Notes: generated from the letters alone by a model not told the origin. Shown: positions 33,416 to 43,492, counted from the stretch's first letter. The stretch: DNA of 64,000 nucleotides from Aquabacter cavernae (GCF_003993795.1 NZ_RWKV01000016.1:186001-250000), one strand, 5' to 3'. Numbers and translations: made by a program.

Positions 33416-34900
33416 ATGACGCTCAAGACCTGGTCCCGCGTGGGACTGCCCACCCTTCTCGCGGCGGCGGCGATTTCGCTCCCCGTGCTGGCGCAGACGG
33501 CTGCGCCCACCCCTGACGCCATTCCGGCTGTTGCCGCCCCCGCCATCAACAAGGGCGACACCACCTGGATGCTGGTGTCGGCCTGCCTGGTGCTGATGAT
33601 GTCCGTCCCGGGCTTGGCCCTGTTCTATGGCGGCCTCGTGCGCTCCAAGAACATGCTGTCCGTGCTGATGCAGGTGTTCTACTCGGTGGCCATCGTCGGC
33701 ATCATCTGGGTGCTGTACGGCTACTCGCTCGCCTTCACCGGCGGCTCCGACTTCATCGGCGGCTTCGCGAAGGCGTTCCTGAAGGGCGTGGCCCCGGAAT
33801 CGGCGACGGGCACCTTCTCGGTGGGCGTGTCCATTCCCGAACTGGCCTTCGTGGCCTTCCAGATGACCTTCGCCATGATCACGCCCGCGCTCATCTTCGG
33901 CGCGTTCGCGGAGCGGGTGAAGTTCTCCGCCATCGTGCTGTTCGTGCCGCTCTGGGTCACGTTCATCTATTTCCCGATGGCGCACATGGTGTGGTACTGG
34001 GCCGGCCCGGACGCGGTGGATGCCGCCGCCAAGGCGCTCGCCGCCGCTGCTGACGGCGCCGCCAAGACCGCTGCCCAGGAAGCCCTCGACGCGGTCCTCG
34101 CCGATGCCGGCCTCATCTACAAGTTCGGCGCGCTGGACTTCGCGGGCGGCACCGTGGTGCACATCAATGCGGGTATCGCCGCTCTGGTGGGCTGCATCAT
34201 CATCGGCAAGCGCACCGGCTACGGCAAGGAAGCCCTCTCGCCCCACTCCCTGACGCTGACCCTGGTCGGCGCCGGCATGCTGTGGGTCGGCTGGTTCGGC
34301 TTCAATGCCGGCTCCAACCTGGAAGCCAACGGCCTCACCGCCCTCGCCATGATGAACACGTTCCTCGCCACCTGCGGCGCGGCGCTGTCCTGGATGATCA
34401 TCGAGTGGCTCGCCAAGGGTAAGCCTTCCATGCTGGGCGTGGTGTCCGGCGCGGTGGCCGGCCTTGTGGCCGTGACTCCCATGGCGGGCTTCGCGGGCAT
34501 CATGGGCGCCCTGGTCTCGGGCCTCATCGTCGGCGTGCTCTGCTTCTTCTTCTGCACCACCGTGAAGAATGCCTTCGGCTACGACGACTCGCTGGACGTG
34601 TTCGGCGTGCACGGCGTGGGCGGCATCTTCGGCGCCATCGCCACCGGCATCGTGGTGAGCCCGGCGCTCGGCGGCACCGGCGTGTTCGACTACACGACCG
34701 GCGCCGTCGCCGAGTACAACATGGCCACCCAGGTCATCGCCCAGCTCAAGGGCGTGGGCGTGACGATCCTGCTCTCGGGCATCGGCTCGGCCATCCTCTT
34801 CTTCATCGTCAACGCGGTCGTCGGCCTGCGCGTGTCGGTGGAGAAGGAGCGCGAGGGTCTCGACATCACCGAGCACGGCGAGCGCGCCTACCACTCGTGA
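33416..34900 (+). CDS. amtB: ammonium transporter AmtB
   Basis: Eleven-helix trimeric ammonium channel, 494 residues, with an N-terminal signal peptide ending near VLAQ. The twin pore histidines are H249 and H399, the same 150-residue spacing as H168/H318 of E. coli AmtB. Other marks are [20 protein letters not shown] [17 protein letters not shown], and [10 protein letters not shown]. An Ala-rich insert of about 35 residues (200-234) sits in a loop before the first pore His; I recall similar inserts in related alphaproteobacteria. It is cotranscribed with glnK. Confidence 0.96.
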   Translation: MTLKTWSRVGLPTLLAAAAISLPVLAQTAAPTPDAIPAVAAPAINKGDTTWMLVSACLVLMMSVPGLALFYGGLVRSKNMLSVLMQVFYSVAIVGIIWVLYGYSLAFTGGSDFIGGFAKAFLKGVAPESATGTFSVGVSIPELAFVAFQMTFAMITPALIFGAFAERVKFSAIVLFVPLWVTFIYFPMAHMVWYWAGPDAVDAAAKALAAAADGAAKTAAQEALDAVLADAGLIYKFGALDFAGGTVVHINAGIAALVGCIIIGKRTGYGKEALSPHSLTLTLVGAGMLWVGWFGFNAGSNLEANGLTALAMMNTFLATCGAALSWMIIEWLAKGKPSMLGVVSGAVAGLVAVTPMAGFAGIMGALVSGLIVGVLCFFFCTTVKNAFGYDDSLDVFGVHGVGGIFGAIATGIVVSPALGGTGVFDYTTGAVAEYNMATQVIAQLKGVGVTILLSGIGSAILFFIVNAVVGLRVSVEKEREGLDITEHGERAYHS

Positions 34901-34906
34901 GGTCTC

Positions 34907-34930
34907 CGGGCCGGGGACATCCCCGGCCCG
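34907..34930 (+). terminator. amtB terminator hairpin
   Basis: CGGGCCGGGG, loop ACAT, CCCCGGCCCG: a perfect 10-bp stem that starts six bases after the amtB stop, followed by an A-rich rather than T-rich stretch. Confidence 0.7.
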
Positions 34931-34957
34931 TTCCAAGATAAAAAGAGGGGAAGTCGG

Positions 34958-34981
34958 GGCCTCGGCGGAAACGCCGGGGCC
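34958..34981. terminator. second hairpin after amtB with GAAA loop
   Basis: GGCCTCGGCG, GAAA, CGCCGGGGCC: ten pairs with one U-G wobble, closed by a GNRA-type tetraloop, 27 bases after the first hairpin. Confidence 0.55.
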
Positions 34982-35046
34982 TTGGCCGTTTAGGGCCGGT
35001 CTTCCGGGCGCGGACAGTCCAGGCGGGGCCTTCCGGACACCGCCAT

Positions 35047-35069
35047 CCCCGCGCCGGAGCGGCGCGGGG
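35047..35069. terminator. third hairpin upstream of ileS
   Basis: CCCCGCGCC, loop GGAGC, GGCGCGGGG: a perfect 9-bp stem. TCTTTCTT follows 15 bases later. It could be a terminator or part of the ileS leader. Confidence 0.45.
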
Positions 35070-35258
35070 CCCGTCCGCACGGTCTTTCTTGTTGGCCGCC
35101 CGCCTGCTAGAAGCCCGGCATGGCCTTTTTCATCCTCAAGGCGCGCAGCGCGGCGCAGCGAATTACCGGCCCGGCCCCCCGCCGGCGCGCCTGACGCGCG
35201 CGGGACAGGCCGGGTATTGCGCCGCCGCGACGACGACCCCTCATCCGAGCCTCGATCC

Positions 35259-38200
35259 ATGACCGACAAGACGCCGTCCGAAACCCCGTCCACGGACTAT
35301 TCCGCGACCCTGTTCCTGCCGCAGACCGCCTTCCCCATGCGCGCGGGCCTGCCCCAGAAGGAGCCGGAACTGCTGGCCCGCTGGGCGGACATGAAGCTGC
35401 GCGAGCGCCTGCGGGACGTGGCGCGCGGCCGCCCGCGCTTCGTGCTGCATGACGGCCCGCCTTATGCCAACGGCAACATCCATATCGGCCACGCGCTCAA
35501 CAAGATCCTCAAGGACGTGGTGACGCGCTCCCAGCAGATGCTGGGCCACGATTCCAACTATGTGCCCGGCTGGGACTGCCACGGCCTTCCCATCGAGTGG
35601 AAGATCGAGGAAGAGAATTACCGCAAGAAGGGCAAGTCCAAGCCGGACCTGAAGGATTCGGCCGCCATGATCGCCTTCCGCCAGGAGTGCCGCGCCTATG
35701 CCGCGCACTGGCTGGACGTGCAGCGCGCGGAGTTCAAGCGGCTCGGCGTGGAGGGCGACTGGGACCATCCCTACATGACCATGAGCTTCGCCGGCGAAGC
35801 CCAGATCGCCCGCGAGATCATCAAGTTCGCGGAAAACGGCCTGCTCTATCGCGGCTCCAAGCCCGTCATGTGGTCGGTGGTGGAGAAGACCGCTTTGGCC
35901 GAGGCGGAGGTCGAATATCACGACCACCAGTCGGACATGGTGTGGGTGAAGTTTCCGGTGCTCTATCCGGTGCGGGACGGGGCAAAGATGACGCCAGAGG
36001 GCTTGGCTTTGGCCAGCTTGGCCGGCAAACAGCCCTCGGTGGTCATCTGGACCACCACGCCCTGGACGCTGCCGGGCAACCGCGCCATCTCCTTCTCGTC
36101 CAAAATCTCCTACGGCCTCTATGAGGTCACGGACGCGCCGGCCGATAACTGGGCGAAGGTGGGCGACAAGCTGATCCTGGCCGACAAGCTGGCCGAGGAC
36201 GTGTTCAAGACCGCCCGCGCCACCGCCTTCACCCGCCTTGGTGACGTCCCTGCGGACGTGCTCGCGAACCTCGTCACCGCCCACCCGCTCGCGGCCATGG
36301 GCTACGACTTCAAGGTCCCGCTCCTCGACGGCGACCATGTCACCGACGATGCGGGCACCGGTTTCGTGCACACCGCGCCCAGCCATGGGCGCGAGGACTT
36401 CGAGATCTGGACCCAGAACCGGCGCTGGCTCGAAGAGCGCGGCATCAATCCCGCCATCCCCTATCCGGTGGACGAGGACAGCTTCTACACGGCCCAGGCC
36501 CCCGGCTTTGCGGGCAAGCGCGTCATCACCGAAAAGGGCGAGACGGGCGATGCCAACAAGGCGGTGATCGAAGCTCTGGTCGCCGCCGGAAACCTGCTGG
36601 CGCGCGGGCGCCTGAAGCACCAGTACCCCCATTCCTGGCGCTCCAAAAAGCCGGTCATCTTCCGCAATACGCCCCAATGGTTCATCGCCATGGACCAGGA
36701 CATCCGCAATGCGGACGGCGGCCCCGCGCCGCGCCCCGCGACCCTGCCGGGCAATGCGTCGGACACCCTGCGCGAGCGCGCGCTCTGGGGCATCAAGACG
36801 GTGCAGTGGGTGCCGGAAGCGGGCGAGAACCGCATCACCGGCATGATCGCCAACCGTCCGGACTGGGTGGTCTCCCGCCAGCGCGCCTGGGGCGTGCCCA
36901 TCGCCGTCTTCGTGAAGGAGAAGGGCGACGGCGAGGTGGAGATCCTGAAGGACGCCGCCGTGAATGCCCGCATCGCCGCCGCCTTCGAGGCGGAGGGCGC
37001 CGACGCCTGGTACAAGGACGGCGCCCGCGCGCGCTTCCTGGGTGACCGCGCGGCCGAAGGCTGGTCGAAGGTGGACGACATCCTCGACGTCTGGTTCGAT
37101 TCCGGCTCCACCCACACCTTCACCCTGGAGGTGCGCGACGACCTGAAGGCCGACCGCGCCCCCGAGGGGCCGGACCGGGTCATGTATCTGGAAGGCACGG
37201 ACCAGCATCGCGGCTGGTTCCATTCCTCGCTGCTGGAAAGCTGCGGCACGCGCGGGCGCCCGCCTTATGACGCGGTACTCACCCACGGCTTCGTGCTCGA
37301 CGAGGACGGGCGCAAGATGTCCAAGTCGCTGGGCAACGTGGTTTCGCCCCAGGACGTGATCAAGGTCTCCGGCGCGGACATCCTGCGCCTGTGGGTCTGC
37401 GCCTCAGACTATTCGGACGATCTGCGCATCGGCCCGGAAATCCTCAAGACCACCGCCGACACCTATCGCAAGCTGCGCAACACGCTGCGCTGGCTGCTGG
37501 GCTCGCTGCACCACTACCGCGCCTCGGAGCGGGTGGCCTTCGCGGACATGCCCGCTTTGGAGCGGCTCATCCTGCACCGCCTGCAGGAGCTGGACGGGCA
37601 GGTGCGCGCCGCCTATGCCGCCTTCGACTACAAGAAGGTCCACGCGCTGCTCACGGCCTTCATGACCAGCGAGCTGTCGGCCTTCTATTTCGACGTGCGC
37701 AAGGATGCGCTCTATTGCGACCCGATCTCCTCGGTGACGCGGCGCGCCTGCCTCACGGTGCTGGACGAGACGTTCAACCGCCTCGTCACCTGGCTCGCGC
37801 CCATCCTGTGCTTCACCTGCGAGGAAACCTATCTCGCCCGCACCGGCGGCACGGACGCCTCCGTGCACCTGCTCACCTTCCCCGAGACGCCCGCCGCATG
37901 GCGCGATGACGCGCTGGCGGACACATGGCGCAAGGTGCGTCAGGTGCGCCGCGTGGTGCTGGGCGCGCTGGAAGTGGAGCGCGCGGCCAAGCGCATGGGC
38001 TCCTCCCTGGAGGCGGCGCCCGTGGTCCATGTGACCGACGCGGACCTGCTGGCGGCCCTGGACGGGGTGGATCTGGCGGAAGTGTGCATCACCAGCGGCC
38101 TTGAGCTGCGGACCGATGCCGGGCCCGAGGGCGCCTTCCGGCTGGAGGATGTGCCCGGCGTCGCCGTGGTCCCCGCGCGTGCCGAGGGGCGCAAGTGCGC

Positions 38201-38312
38201 CCGCTCCTGGAAGATCTCGGCCGATGTGGGCGAGGATCCCGATTATCCCGACGTGACCCCGCGCGACGCCCTGGCGCTGCGCGAGCTGGCCGCCCGCGCG
38301 GCTGCGGAGTAG
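35259..38312 (+). CDS. ileS: isoleucyl-tRNA synthetase
   Basis: Class I synthetase of 1017 residues that charges tRNA-Ile and edits valine. HIGH is at 75-78 ([11 protein letters not shown]), the editing domain contains [14 protein letters not shown] and a late [15 protein letters not shown], and KMSKS is at 686-690. The anticodon-binding and C-terminal parts follow. The C-terminal zinc knuckle of E. coli-type enzymes is degenerate: KCARSW keeps one Cys, and the second CxxC is replaced by VTPRDA. The start at 35259 gives [10 protein letters not shown]. lspA follows after three bases. Confidence 0.97.
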   Translation: MTDKTPSETPSTDYSATLFLPQTAFPMRAGLPQKEPELLARWADMKLRERLRDVARGRPRFVLHDGPPYANGNIHIGHALNKILKDVVTRSQQMLGHDSNYVPGWDCHGLPIEWKIEEENYRKKGKSKPDLKDSAAMIAFRQECRAYAAHWLDVQRAEFKRLGVEGDWDHPYMTMSFAGEAQIAREIIKFAENGLLYRGSKPVMWSVVEKTALAEAEVEYHDHQSDMVWVKFPVLYPVRDGAKMTPEGLALASLAGKQPSVVIWTTTPWTLPGNRAISFSSKISYGLYEVTDAPADNWAKVGDKLILADKLAEDVFKTARATAFTRLGDVPADVLANLVTAHPLAAMGYDFKVPLLDGDHVTDDAGTGFVHTAPSHGREDFEIWTQNRRWLEERGINPAIPYPVDEDSFYTAQAPGFAGKRVITEKGETGDANKAVIEALVAAGNLLARGRLKHQYPHSWRSKKPVIFRNTPQWFIAMDQDIRNADGGPAPRPATLPGNASDTLRERALWGIKTVQWVPEAGENRITGMIANRPDWVVSRQRAWGVPIAVFVKEKGDGEVEILKDAAVNARIAAAFEAEGADAWYKDGARARFLGDRAAEGWSKVDDILDVWFDSGSTHTFTLEVRDDLKADRAPEGPDRVMYLEGTDQHRGWFHSSLLESCGTRGRPPYDAVLTHGFVLDEDGRKMSKSLGNVVSPQDVIKVSGADILRLWVCASDYSDDLRIGPEILKTTADTYRKLRNTLRWLLGSLHHYRASERVAFADMPALERLILHRLQELDGQVRAAYAAFDYKKVHALLTAFMTSELSAFYFDVRKDALYCDPISSVTRRACLTVLDETFNRLVTWLAPILCFTCEETYLARTGGTDASVHLLTFPETPAAWRDDALADTWRKVRQVRRVVLGALEVERAAKRMGSSLEAAPVVHVTDADLLAALDGVDLAEVCITSGLELRTDAGPEGAFRLEDVPGVAVVPARAEGRKCARSWKISADVGEDPDYPDVTPRDALALRELAARAAAE

Positions 38313-38315
38313 CCC

Positions 38316-38810
38316 ATGCCGCCCCTTCTCCTCGGCCTCCTCACGGCTTTCCTGGTGCTGGCCCTGGACCAGGGGAGCAAGCTCGCCGTGCTCCGCTGGT
38401 CGGAAAGCTGGACCGGACCCGGCCAGCAGATCCTGCCCTTCATGGACTTCGTCTATCTGTGGAACACCGGCATCAGCTACGGCCTGTTCCCCCAGGGCGA
38501 GACCGGGCGCTGGGTGCTGCTGGCCATCAAGGTGGTGGCGGCGGTCCTGTTCGCGGCGTGGCTCGCCCGCACGTCGCGGCGCCTGGAGGCCATCGCTCTC
38601 GGCCTTTTGATCGGCGGCGCGCTGGGCAATGCGGTGGACCGGCTGGTCTATGGCGCGGTGTTCGATTTCATCTCGCTGCACGCCTTCGGCCTGCGCTGGT
38701 ACGTGTTCAACATCGCCGATGTGGCCGTCGTTGTGGGCGTGATCGTGCTCCTTTATGATGCACTCTTTACGCGCGCCTCAAAAACGCCGCCCTCGGACGT
38801 CAGCCGTTAG
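38316..38810 (+). CDS. lspA: lipoprotein signal peptidase
   Basis: Aspartyl signal peptidase II that cleaves prolipoproteins after lipid attachment. The 164-residue protein has four membrane helices and the catalytic aspartates D108 (GNAVDRL) and D135 (FNIADVAV). The N-terminal LDQGSKLAV is also typical. It follows ileS directly, a widespread arrangement. Confidence 0.96.
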   Translation: MPPLLLGLLTAFLVLALDQGSKLAVLRWSESWTGPGQQILPFMDFVYLWNTGISYGLFPQGETGRWVLLAIKVVAAVLFAAWLARTSRRLEAIALGLLIGGALGNAVDRLVYGAVFDFISLHAFGLRWYVFNIADVAVVVGVIVLLYDALFTRASKTPPSDVSR

Positions 38811-38856
38811 AGCCTGAGAGCGGGTGGCGCCGAGCGCGGGTCCCGAGGAACAACCC

Positions 38857-39594
38857 ATGAGGGTGAACATGACACGGTTTGGCTTCATGGGCCGCGGACA
38901 CCGTCGCGGCCTTCTGCGTGCGGCCCCCGCCGCTTCTCTCGGCCTGGTGCTGATGGGCGGGCTCGCCCTTGCTCCGCTGCCTGCCGCCGCGCAGGAAGGC
39001 GACGGCGACTTCTTCCGCAACGTGTTCAGCGCCATCGGCCTGGTGCCCGACGAGAAGTCGCCGATCCAGTATCGCGAACGCGCGCCCCTCGTGGTGCCCC
39101 CGCCCGGCGTCGGCGCCTCGGGCGTCCTGCCCGCCCCCAAGGCGGGTGCGGCGGCTACCAATCCCAACTGGCCCAAGGATCCGGACGTCCTGCGCGCGCA
39201 GGCCGCCAATGCCGAGGACCGCACGCCCGTGGGCTTGAACGGCATCGACCAGCGCGGCCAGCCCCTGCTGCCCTCCCAGCTCAACAATGTGCGCCACAAG
39301 CCCACCGCCAGCGTCACCAATGGCGCGCCCGTGGGTGCCGACAAGCGCGGCCGCGACGAGCTGATGCCCAGCGAACTGGGCTTCTTCGGCTGGACCAAGG
39401 GCCTGAACGGCGGCTTCACCGAAGACAAGCCGCTCACCTTCACCGGCGAGCCGACCCGCGAAACCCTCATCGACCCGCCGCCCGGCTACCAGACGCCCGC
39501 GCCCAATGCGCCCTACGGTACGGTCGAGAAGAAGCAGGAAGCCTTCAAGCTGCCGTCCTTCTTCGACATGCAGAACACCAGCACCCGCAACTGA
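38857..39594 (+). CDS. secreted Pro-rich protein, BamF/DUF3035-like candidate
   Basis: 245-residue exported protein: a long basic N-terminus, hydrophobic segment, cleavage near PAAAQ, then a mostly disordered Pro/Gly-rich chain. VPDEKSPIQYRERAPLVVPPPG resembles the conserved core of DUF3035 (BamF), whose gene often sits between lspA and M16 peptidase genes in alphaproteobacteria. Unlike typical BamF, I see no lipobox Cys. The family call is therefore inferred from position and one motif. GAGGA at 38845-38849 supports the ATG at 38857. Confidence 0.6.
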   Translation: MRVNMTRFGFMGRGHRRGLLRAAPAASLGLVLMGGLALAPLPAAAQEGDGDFFRNVFSAIGLVPDEKSPIQYRERAPLVVPPPGVGASGVLPAPKAGAAATNPNWPKDPDVLRAQAANAEDRTPVGLNGIDQRGQPLLPSQLNNVRHKPTASVTNGAPVGADKRGRDELMPSELGFFGWTKGLNGGFTEDKPLTFTGEPTRETLIDPPPGYQTPAPNAPYGTVEKKQEAFKLPSFFDMQNTSTRN

Positions 39595-39647
39595 TCGCCG
39601 CGCGGCCGTTCATCGGCCGCGCCGGGGCTGGAGGGAATTCCGACATC

Positions 39648-41033
39648 GTGACTATGAGACGTTTTGCCATGGCCGCCATCATTGCCGCCGCTTCCGCCTC
39701 GGCTGCCCTCTCCGACGCCCACGCCGCGGGGCCCGAGATCAGCCAGTTCGAACTCGCCAACGGCATGAAGGTCATGGTCATTCCCGACCATCGCACGCCG
39801 GTCGCCACCCATATGGTGTGGTATCAGGTGGGCTCGGCCGACGAGCAGCCCGGCAAGTCCGGCATCGCCCATTTCCTCGAACATCTCATGTTCAAGGGCA
39901 CCGACAAGGCGCCCGCAGGGCAGTTCTCGGCCGAGGTGGCGCGCCTGGGCGGGCAGGAGAATGCCTTCACCTCCTACGACTACACCGCCTATTACCAGCG
40001 GGTAGCCAAGGAGCACCTGGAAAAGGTGATGACCTTCGAGGCCGACCGCATGACCGGCCTCAAGCTCACCGACGAGGTGGTGCTGCCGGAGCGGGACGTG
40101 GTGCTGGAAGAGCGCCGCATGCGCACCGACAACGATCCCGGCGCGCGCCTGTCGGAAGCGCTCCAGGCCACCAGCTACATGAACCATCCCTACCAGCACC
40201 CCATCATCGGCTGGGAGCATGAGATCAAGCAGCTGAACCGGGAAGACGCCCTCGCCTTCTATCGCCGCTATTACGCGCCCAACAATGCGGTGCTGGTGGT
40301 GGCTGGCGATGTGGACCCCGCGCAGGTGAAGGCGCTGGCGGAGAAGACCTACGGCCAGATTCCGCGCGCCGACACCCCGCCCCGTGCCCGCCCGCAGGAA
40401 CCCGAGCCGCAGGCACACCGCCGCGTGGAATTGACCGACCCGCGCGTCGCCCAGCCCACGGTGCAGCGTTCCTATCTCGTGCCCTCCTACCGCACCGGCG
40501 AGGGCCGCGAGGCGGTCGCGCTGGACCTTGCCGCCCAGATCCTGGGCGGCGGCCAGACCGGCCGCCTCTATCGCTCGCTGGTGGTGGACCAGGGCCTCGC
40601 CGCCGGAGCGGGCGCCTGGTACCAGGGCACGTCCTATGACGCGACCCGCTTCGGCGTCTCCGCCGCGCCCCTGCCGGGCGTGACGCTGGAGAAGCTGGAA
40701 GGCGCCATGGACGGCGTGGTGGCCAAGCTCGCCGCCGAAGGGCCGGACGAGCTGGAGCTGGCCCGCGCCAAGACCCGCCTCACCGCCGACGCTATCTATG
40801 CCCGCGACAATCAGGCGACGCTCGCCCGCATCTATGGCGCGGCCTGGGCCACCGGCATATCGGCGGACAAGGTGAATGCGTGGCCGGACGAAGTGAAGGC
40901 TGTGACGGCGGACGAGGTGAAGGAAGCGGCGCGCCGCTATCTCACCCTGGACCGCGCCGTGACCGGCTACCTGACCGCGCCCGCGCCGGCGCCTGAAAAG
41001 ACCCCCGCCAAGGCGCCGGAGAACCGTTCGTGA
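39648..41033 (+). CDS. M16 zinc peptidase, catalytic subunit
   Basis: 461-residue periplasmic metallopeptidase of the pitrilysin/processing-peptidase family. The signal peptide is followed by the inverted zinc motif HFLEH (H75, E78, H79), with the distal Glu in the VMTFEADRM segment, and then the second, inactive half. The start is GTG at 39648, because GAGGG at 39631-39635 is better spaced to it than to the ATG at 39654. It overlaps the next M16 gene by four bases (GTGA), indicating a heterodimer made in step. Confidence 0.92.
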   Translation: MTMRRFAMAAIIAAASASAALSDAHAAGPEISQFELANGMKVMVIPDHRTPVATHMVWYQVGSADEQPGKSGIAHFLEHLMFKGTDKAPAGQFSAEVARLGGQENAFTSYDYTAYYQRVAKEHLEKVMTFEADRMTGLKLTDEVVLPERDVVLEERRMRTDNDPGARLSEALQATSYMNHPYQHPIIGWEHEIKQLNREDALAFYRRYYAPNNAVLVVAGDVDPAQVKALAEKTYGQIPRADTPPRARPQEPEPQAHRRVELTDPRVAQPTVQRSYLVPSYRTGEGREAVALDLAAQILGGGQTGRLYRSLVVDQGLAAGAGAWYQGTSYDATRFGVSAAPLPGVTLEKLEGAMDGVVAKLAAEGPDELELARAKTRLTADAIYARDNQATLARIYGAAWATGISADKVNAWPDEVKAVTADEVKEAARRYLTLDRAVTGYLTAPAPAPEKTPAKAPENRS

Positions 41034-42382
41034 CGGCGCCCGCTATTTTCGCCCGCCTGAGCGGCTTCTTTCTGGTGTTCATGATCATGGCCCTTTCCCT
41101 GGTTACCCCGAGCGTGGCGCAATCCCAGACGACCCGGATCACCCGCGTCGTCAGCCCCGGCGGGATCGAGGCGTGGCTGGTGCGCGAGAAGACGCTGCCC
41201 CTCATCGCCATGGAATTCGCCTTCATGGGCGGCGCCGCCCAGGATCCCAAGGGCAAGCCGGGAATCGCCAGCCTCACCGCCTCGCTGCTGGATGAAGGCG
41301 CGGGCGACCTGACCGCCGCCGCCTTCCATCAGGCGGTGGCCGACAAGGCCATGGAAATCGGCTTCGACGCCAACCGGGACGATCTGCGCGGCTCGCTGCG
41401 CACCCTCTCGGAGAACAAGGACGCGGCCTTCGACCTGCTGCGCCTCGCCGTGACCCAGCCGCGCTTCGACACGGAGGCGGTGGAGCGCATCCGCGCCGCC
41501 CAGCTCGCCGCCCTGCGCCGCCGCTCCACGGACCCCAATTCCATCGCCAGCGAGACCTGGTTCGCCCGCGCCTTCCCGGACCACGCCTATGGCCGCCCGG
41601 TGGACGGCAGCCTTGCGACCGTTCCCACCATCACCCGCGAGGACCTCGCCGCCTTCGCCAAGCGCACCATGGCGCGCGACAATCTCAAGGTGGCCGTGGT
41701 GGGCGACATCAGCCCCGAGGATCTCGGCCGCGTGCTGGACCATGTGTTCGGCGCCCTGCCCGCCAAGGCCGATCTCGTCCCCATCACCGACGTGGCCCCC
41801 AAGGGCATCGGGACGGTGGACGTGGTGCCGCTGGATGTGCCCCAGTCCGTGGTGCTCATGGGCTCCACCGGCCTGAAGCGCCAGGACAAGGACTTCATCC
41901 CGGCCTATGTGCTGAACCACATCCTGGGCGGCAGCGCCTTCTCCTCGCGCCTGTTCAAGGAAGTGCGCGAGGCCCGTGGACTTGCCTATTCGGTCTATTC
42001 CTACCAGGTGGCGCTCGACCATGCGGGCCTCTGGTTCGCCGGAACCGCCACCAAGAACGAGCGAGCGGGCGAGTCGATCCGGATCATCGGCGAGGAATTC
42101 GCCAAGATCCTCGCCGAAGGCCCCACCAAGGAAGAGCTGGACGAGGCGAAGAGCTACCTGACCGGCAGCTACGCCCTGCGCTTCGACACCTCCTCGAAGG
42201 TGGCGGGGCAACTGCTCCAGATCCAGATCGACGATCTCGGCATCGACTATATCGACAAGCGCAACGCCCTCATCCAGGCGGTGACGCTGGACGATCTGAA
42301 GCGAGCCGCCAAGCGCCTCACCGATGCCAAGGATGCCCTCACCGTGGTGGTGGGCCGCCCCCAGGGGCTGTCCGGCGGCTGA
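41030..42382 (+). CDS. M16 peptidase-like protein, non-catalytic partner
   Basis: 450-residue M16-fold protein with an N-terminal signal/anchor (about residues 10-32). The zinc motif HxxEH is absent: the corresponding segment reads GIASLTASLLDEGAG. The R/Y substrate-binding part is kept (LFKEVREARGLAYSVYSYQ). This is the pattern of a regulatory partner for the upstream catalytic subunit, as in paired bacterial M16B enzymes. The GTG start at 41030 overlaps the preceding stop. Confidence 0.9.
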   Translation: MTAPAIFARLSGFFLVFMIMALSLVTPSVAQSQTTRITRVVSPGGIEAWLVREKTLPLIAMEFAFMGGAAQDPKGKPGIASLTASLLDEGAGDLTAAAFHQAVADKAMEIGFDANRDDLRGSLRTLSENKDAAFDLLRLAVTQPRFDTEAVERIRAAQLAALRRRSTDPNSIASETWFARAFPDHAYGRPVDGSLATVPTITREDLAAFAKRTMARDNLKVAVVGDISPEDLGRVLDHVFGALPAKADLVPITDVAPKGIGTVDVVPLDVPQSVVLMGSTGLKRQDKDFIPAYVLNHILGGSAFSSRLFKEVREARGLAYSVYSYQVALDHAGLWFAGTATKNERAGESIRIIGEEFAKILAEGPTKEELDEAKSYLTGSYALRFDTSSKVAGQLLQIQIDDLGIDYIDKRNALIQAVTLDDLKRAAKRLTDAKDALTVVVGRPQGLSGG

Positions 42383-42421
42383 TCTTCGCGCCTTAACCAT
42401 GCGAGACGATAGTCCCGCCGC

Positions 42422-42450
42422 AACGGCCTCTGCCGACTGCAGGGGCCGTT
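42422..42450 (+). terminator. terminator after M16 pair
   Basis: AACGGCCTCTGC, loop CGACT, GCAGGGGCCGTT: twelve pairs with one wobble, 40 bases after the stop of the second M16 gene. Confidence 0.65.
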
Positions 42451-42500
42451 AACAGTCTGTTATACAAATCCGGCATGTCCGTCGGATTGGGAGTTCCGTC

Positions 42501-43394
42501 ATGTGGTTGCCGTCCTCTGCGTCCTCGCTCTGCCGCGTGCTGGCGCCAGCCGCGCTGGCGGTGATGCTTGCCGGCTGCGGCGGCAATTCCCAGGGCCTGT
42601 TCGGCGCTCCGGGCGTGGATGTGGACCCCGTCACGGGCGGCCAGCGCATCTCCGATCAGGCGGTGGCGGGCGTCGGCGGTTCCGCGCCGCGCGGCCCCCA
42701 GCCGCTCACGCTGGGTTCCGGCCCGGATGCCATCGAATTCTCCTGCCCCATGGTGGATGTGCGTTCCGGCGCCTCGGCCTGGCAGGTTCCCGCCGCCGGC
42801 GGCGGCCTGCGCTACCAGGGCTCCATCAGCAATCTCGCCCGCGAATGCTCCATCGATGCGGCCAGCCGCACCATGACCATGAAGGTGGGCATCGAGGGTC
42901 GCGTGCTGCTGGGCGACAAGGGCTCGCCGGGCGCGGTCAATGTGCCGATCCGCGTGGCCGTGGTGCAGGAAGGGCCCGCGCCCAAGACCATCCTCACCAA
43001 GTTCTTCAACGTGCCGGTCAATGTTCCGGCCGATGAAGGCCAGATCACCTTCTCCGTGGTTGAGGACACCATCTCCTTCCCCGTGACCACCCCCGCCGAG
43101 ATCGAGCGCTACATCGTCTATGTGGGCTTCGATCCCAAGGGCACGCCCGAGCAGCGCCCGGCGCGCCCGCGGCCGCCGCGTCCCGCAGCGCCCGCAGCAA
43201 GCGCCGCTCCGGCCGCCGCCCCGGCCCCGGCCGCGGTCGCTCCGGCCATGGCACCGCCGCCTGCCGCAGCCGCGCCCGCAGCCCCCGCCCCGGCCCCGGC
43301 TCCCGCCGCCGCGTCCGGTTCGTTCGGGCCCGCGCCCGCCGGCACGTTCGGCCCGCCGCCTTCCACGTTCGGCCCGCCCCCCGCGGCGCAATGA
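42501..43394 (+). CDS. lipoprotein with Pro/Ala-rich tail, unknown function
   Basis: 297-residue lipoprotein: signal with lipobox VMLAGC (Cys at about residue 26), a folded middle part (about 60-215) with a Cys pair and predicted beta structure (GRVLLGDKG, KFFNVPVNVP, YIVYVGFDPKG), and a low-complexity Ala/Pro tail ending in FGPPP repeats. Such tails often span or bind peptidoglycan. I do not recognise a named family. It is monocistronic between two strong hairpins. Confidence 0.8.
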   Translation: MWLPSSASSLCRVLAPAALAVMLAGCGGNSQGLFGAPGVDVDPVTGGQRISDQAVAGVGGSAPRGPQPLTLGSGPDAIEFSCPMVDVRSGASAWQVPAAGGGLRYQGSISNLARECSIDAASRTMTMKVGIEGRVLLGDKGSPGAVNVPIRVAVVQEGPAPKTILTKFFNVPVNVPADEGQITFSVVEDTISFPVTTPAEIERYIVYVGFDPKGTPEQRPARPRPPRPAAPAASAAPAAAPAPAAVAPAMAPPPAAAAPAAPAPAPAPAAASGSFGPAPAGTFGPPPSTFGPPPAAQ

Positions 43395-43450
43395 GCGGGC
43401 GCCCCACCGGGCGTACGCGTCTGGCACTGTTCCAATTTTAGCGGTGATCC

Positions 43451-43482
43451 AATGCCGCGCCGCGTTGACGCGGCGCGGCATT
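43451..43482 (+). terminator. 14-bp terminator hairpin of the lipoprotein gene
   Basis: AATGCCGCGCCGCG at 43451-43464 pairs perfectly with CGCGGCGCGGCATT at 43469-43482 over a TTGA loop, then TCTTCT-like pyrimidines. The loop contains the -35 element of the gcv promoter. Confidence 0.75.
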
Positions 43483-43492
43483 CTTCTATGCT
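43465..43492 (+). promoter_or_regulatory. sigma-70 type promoter of the gcv operon
   Basis: TTGACG at 43465-43470 and TATGCT at 43487-43492 with a 16-base spacer. A start near 43499 would put the riboswitch about 45 bases into the transcript. Confidence 0.65.

Larger units (their letters stand above)
34901..35258. other. 358-base gap between amtB and ileS with three hairpins
   Basis: No convincing gene. It holds three successive GC-rich hairpins, listed separately, and a 24-codon open frame at 35120-35194 (begins [13 protein letters not shown], basic end) without a ribosome site. Any ileS promoter should lie between about 35070 and 35200; I see no clear -35/-10 pair. Confidence 0.6.

Noticed and set aside
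35070..35258. T-box or other amino-acid leader for ileS
   Set aside because: No T-box core sequence or Ile-codon-rich leader peptide; the 24-codon frame at 35120 has three Ile codons, not consecutive, and no ribosome site.
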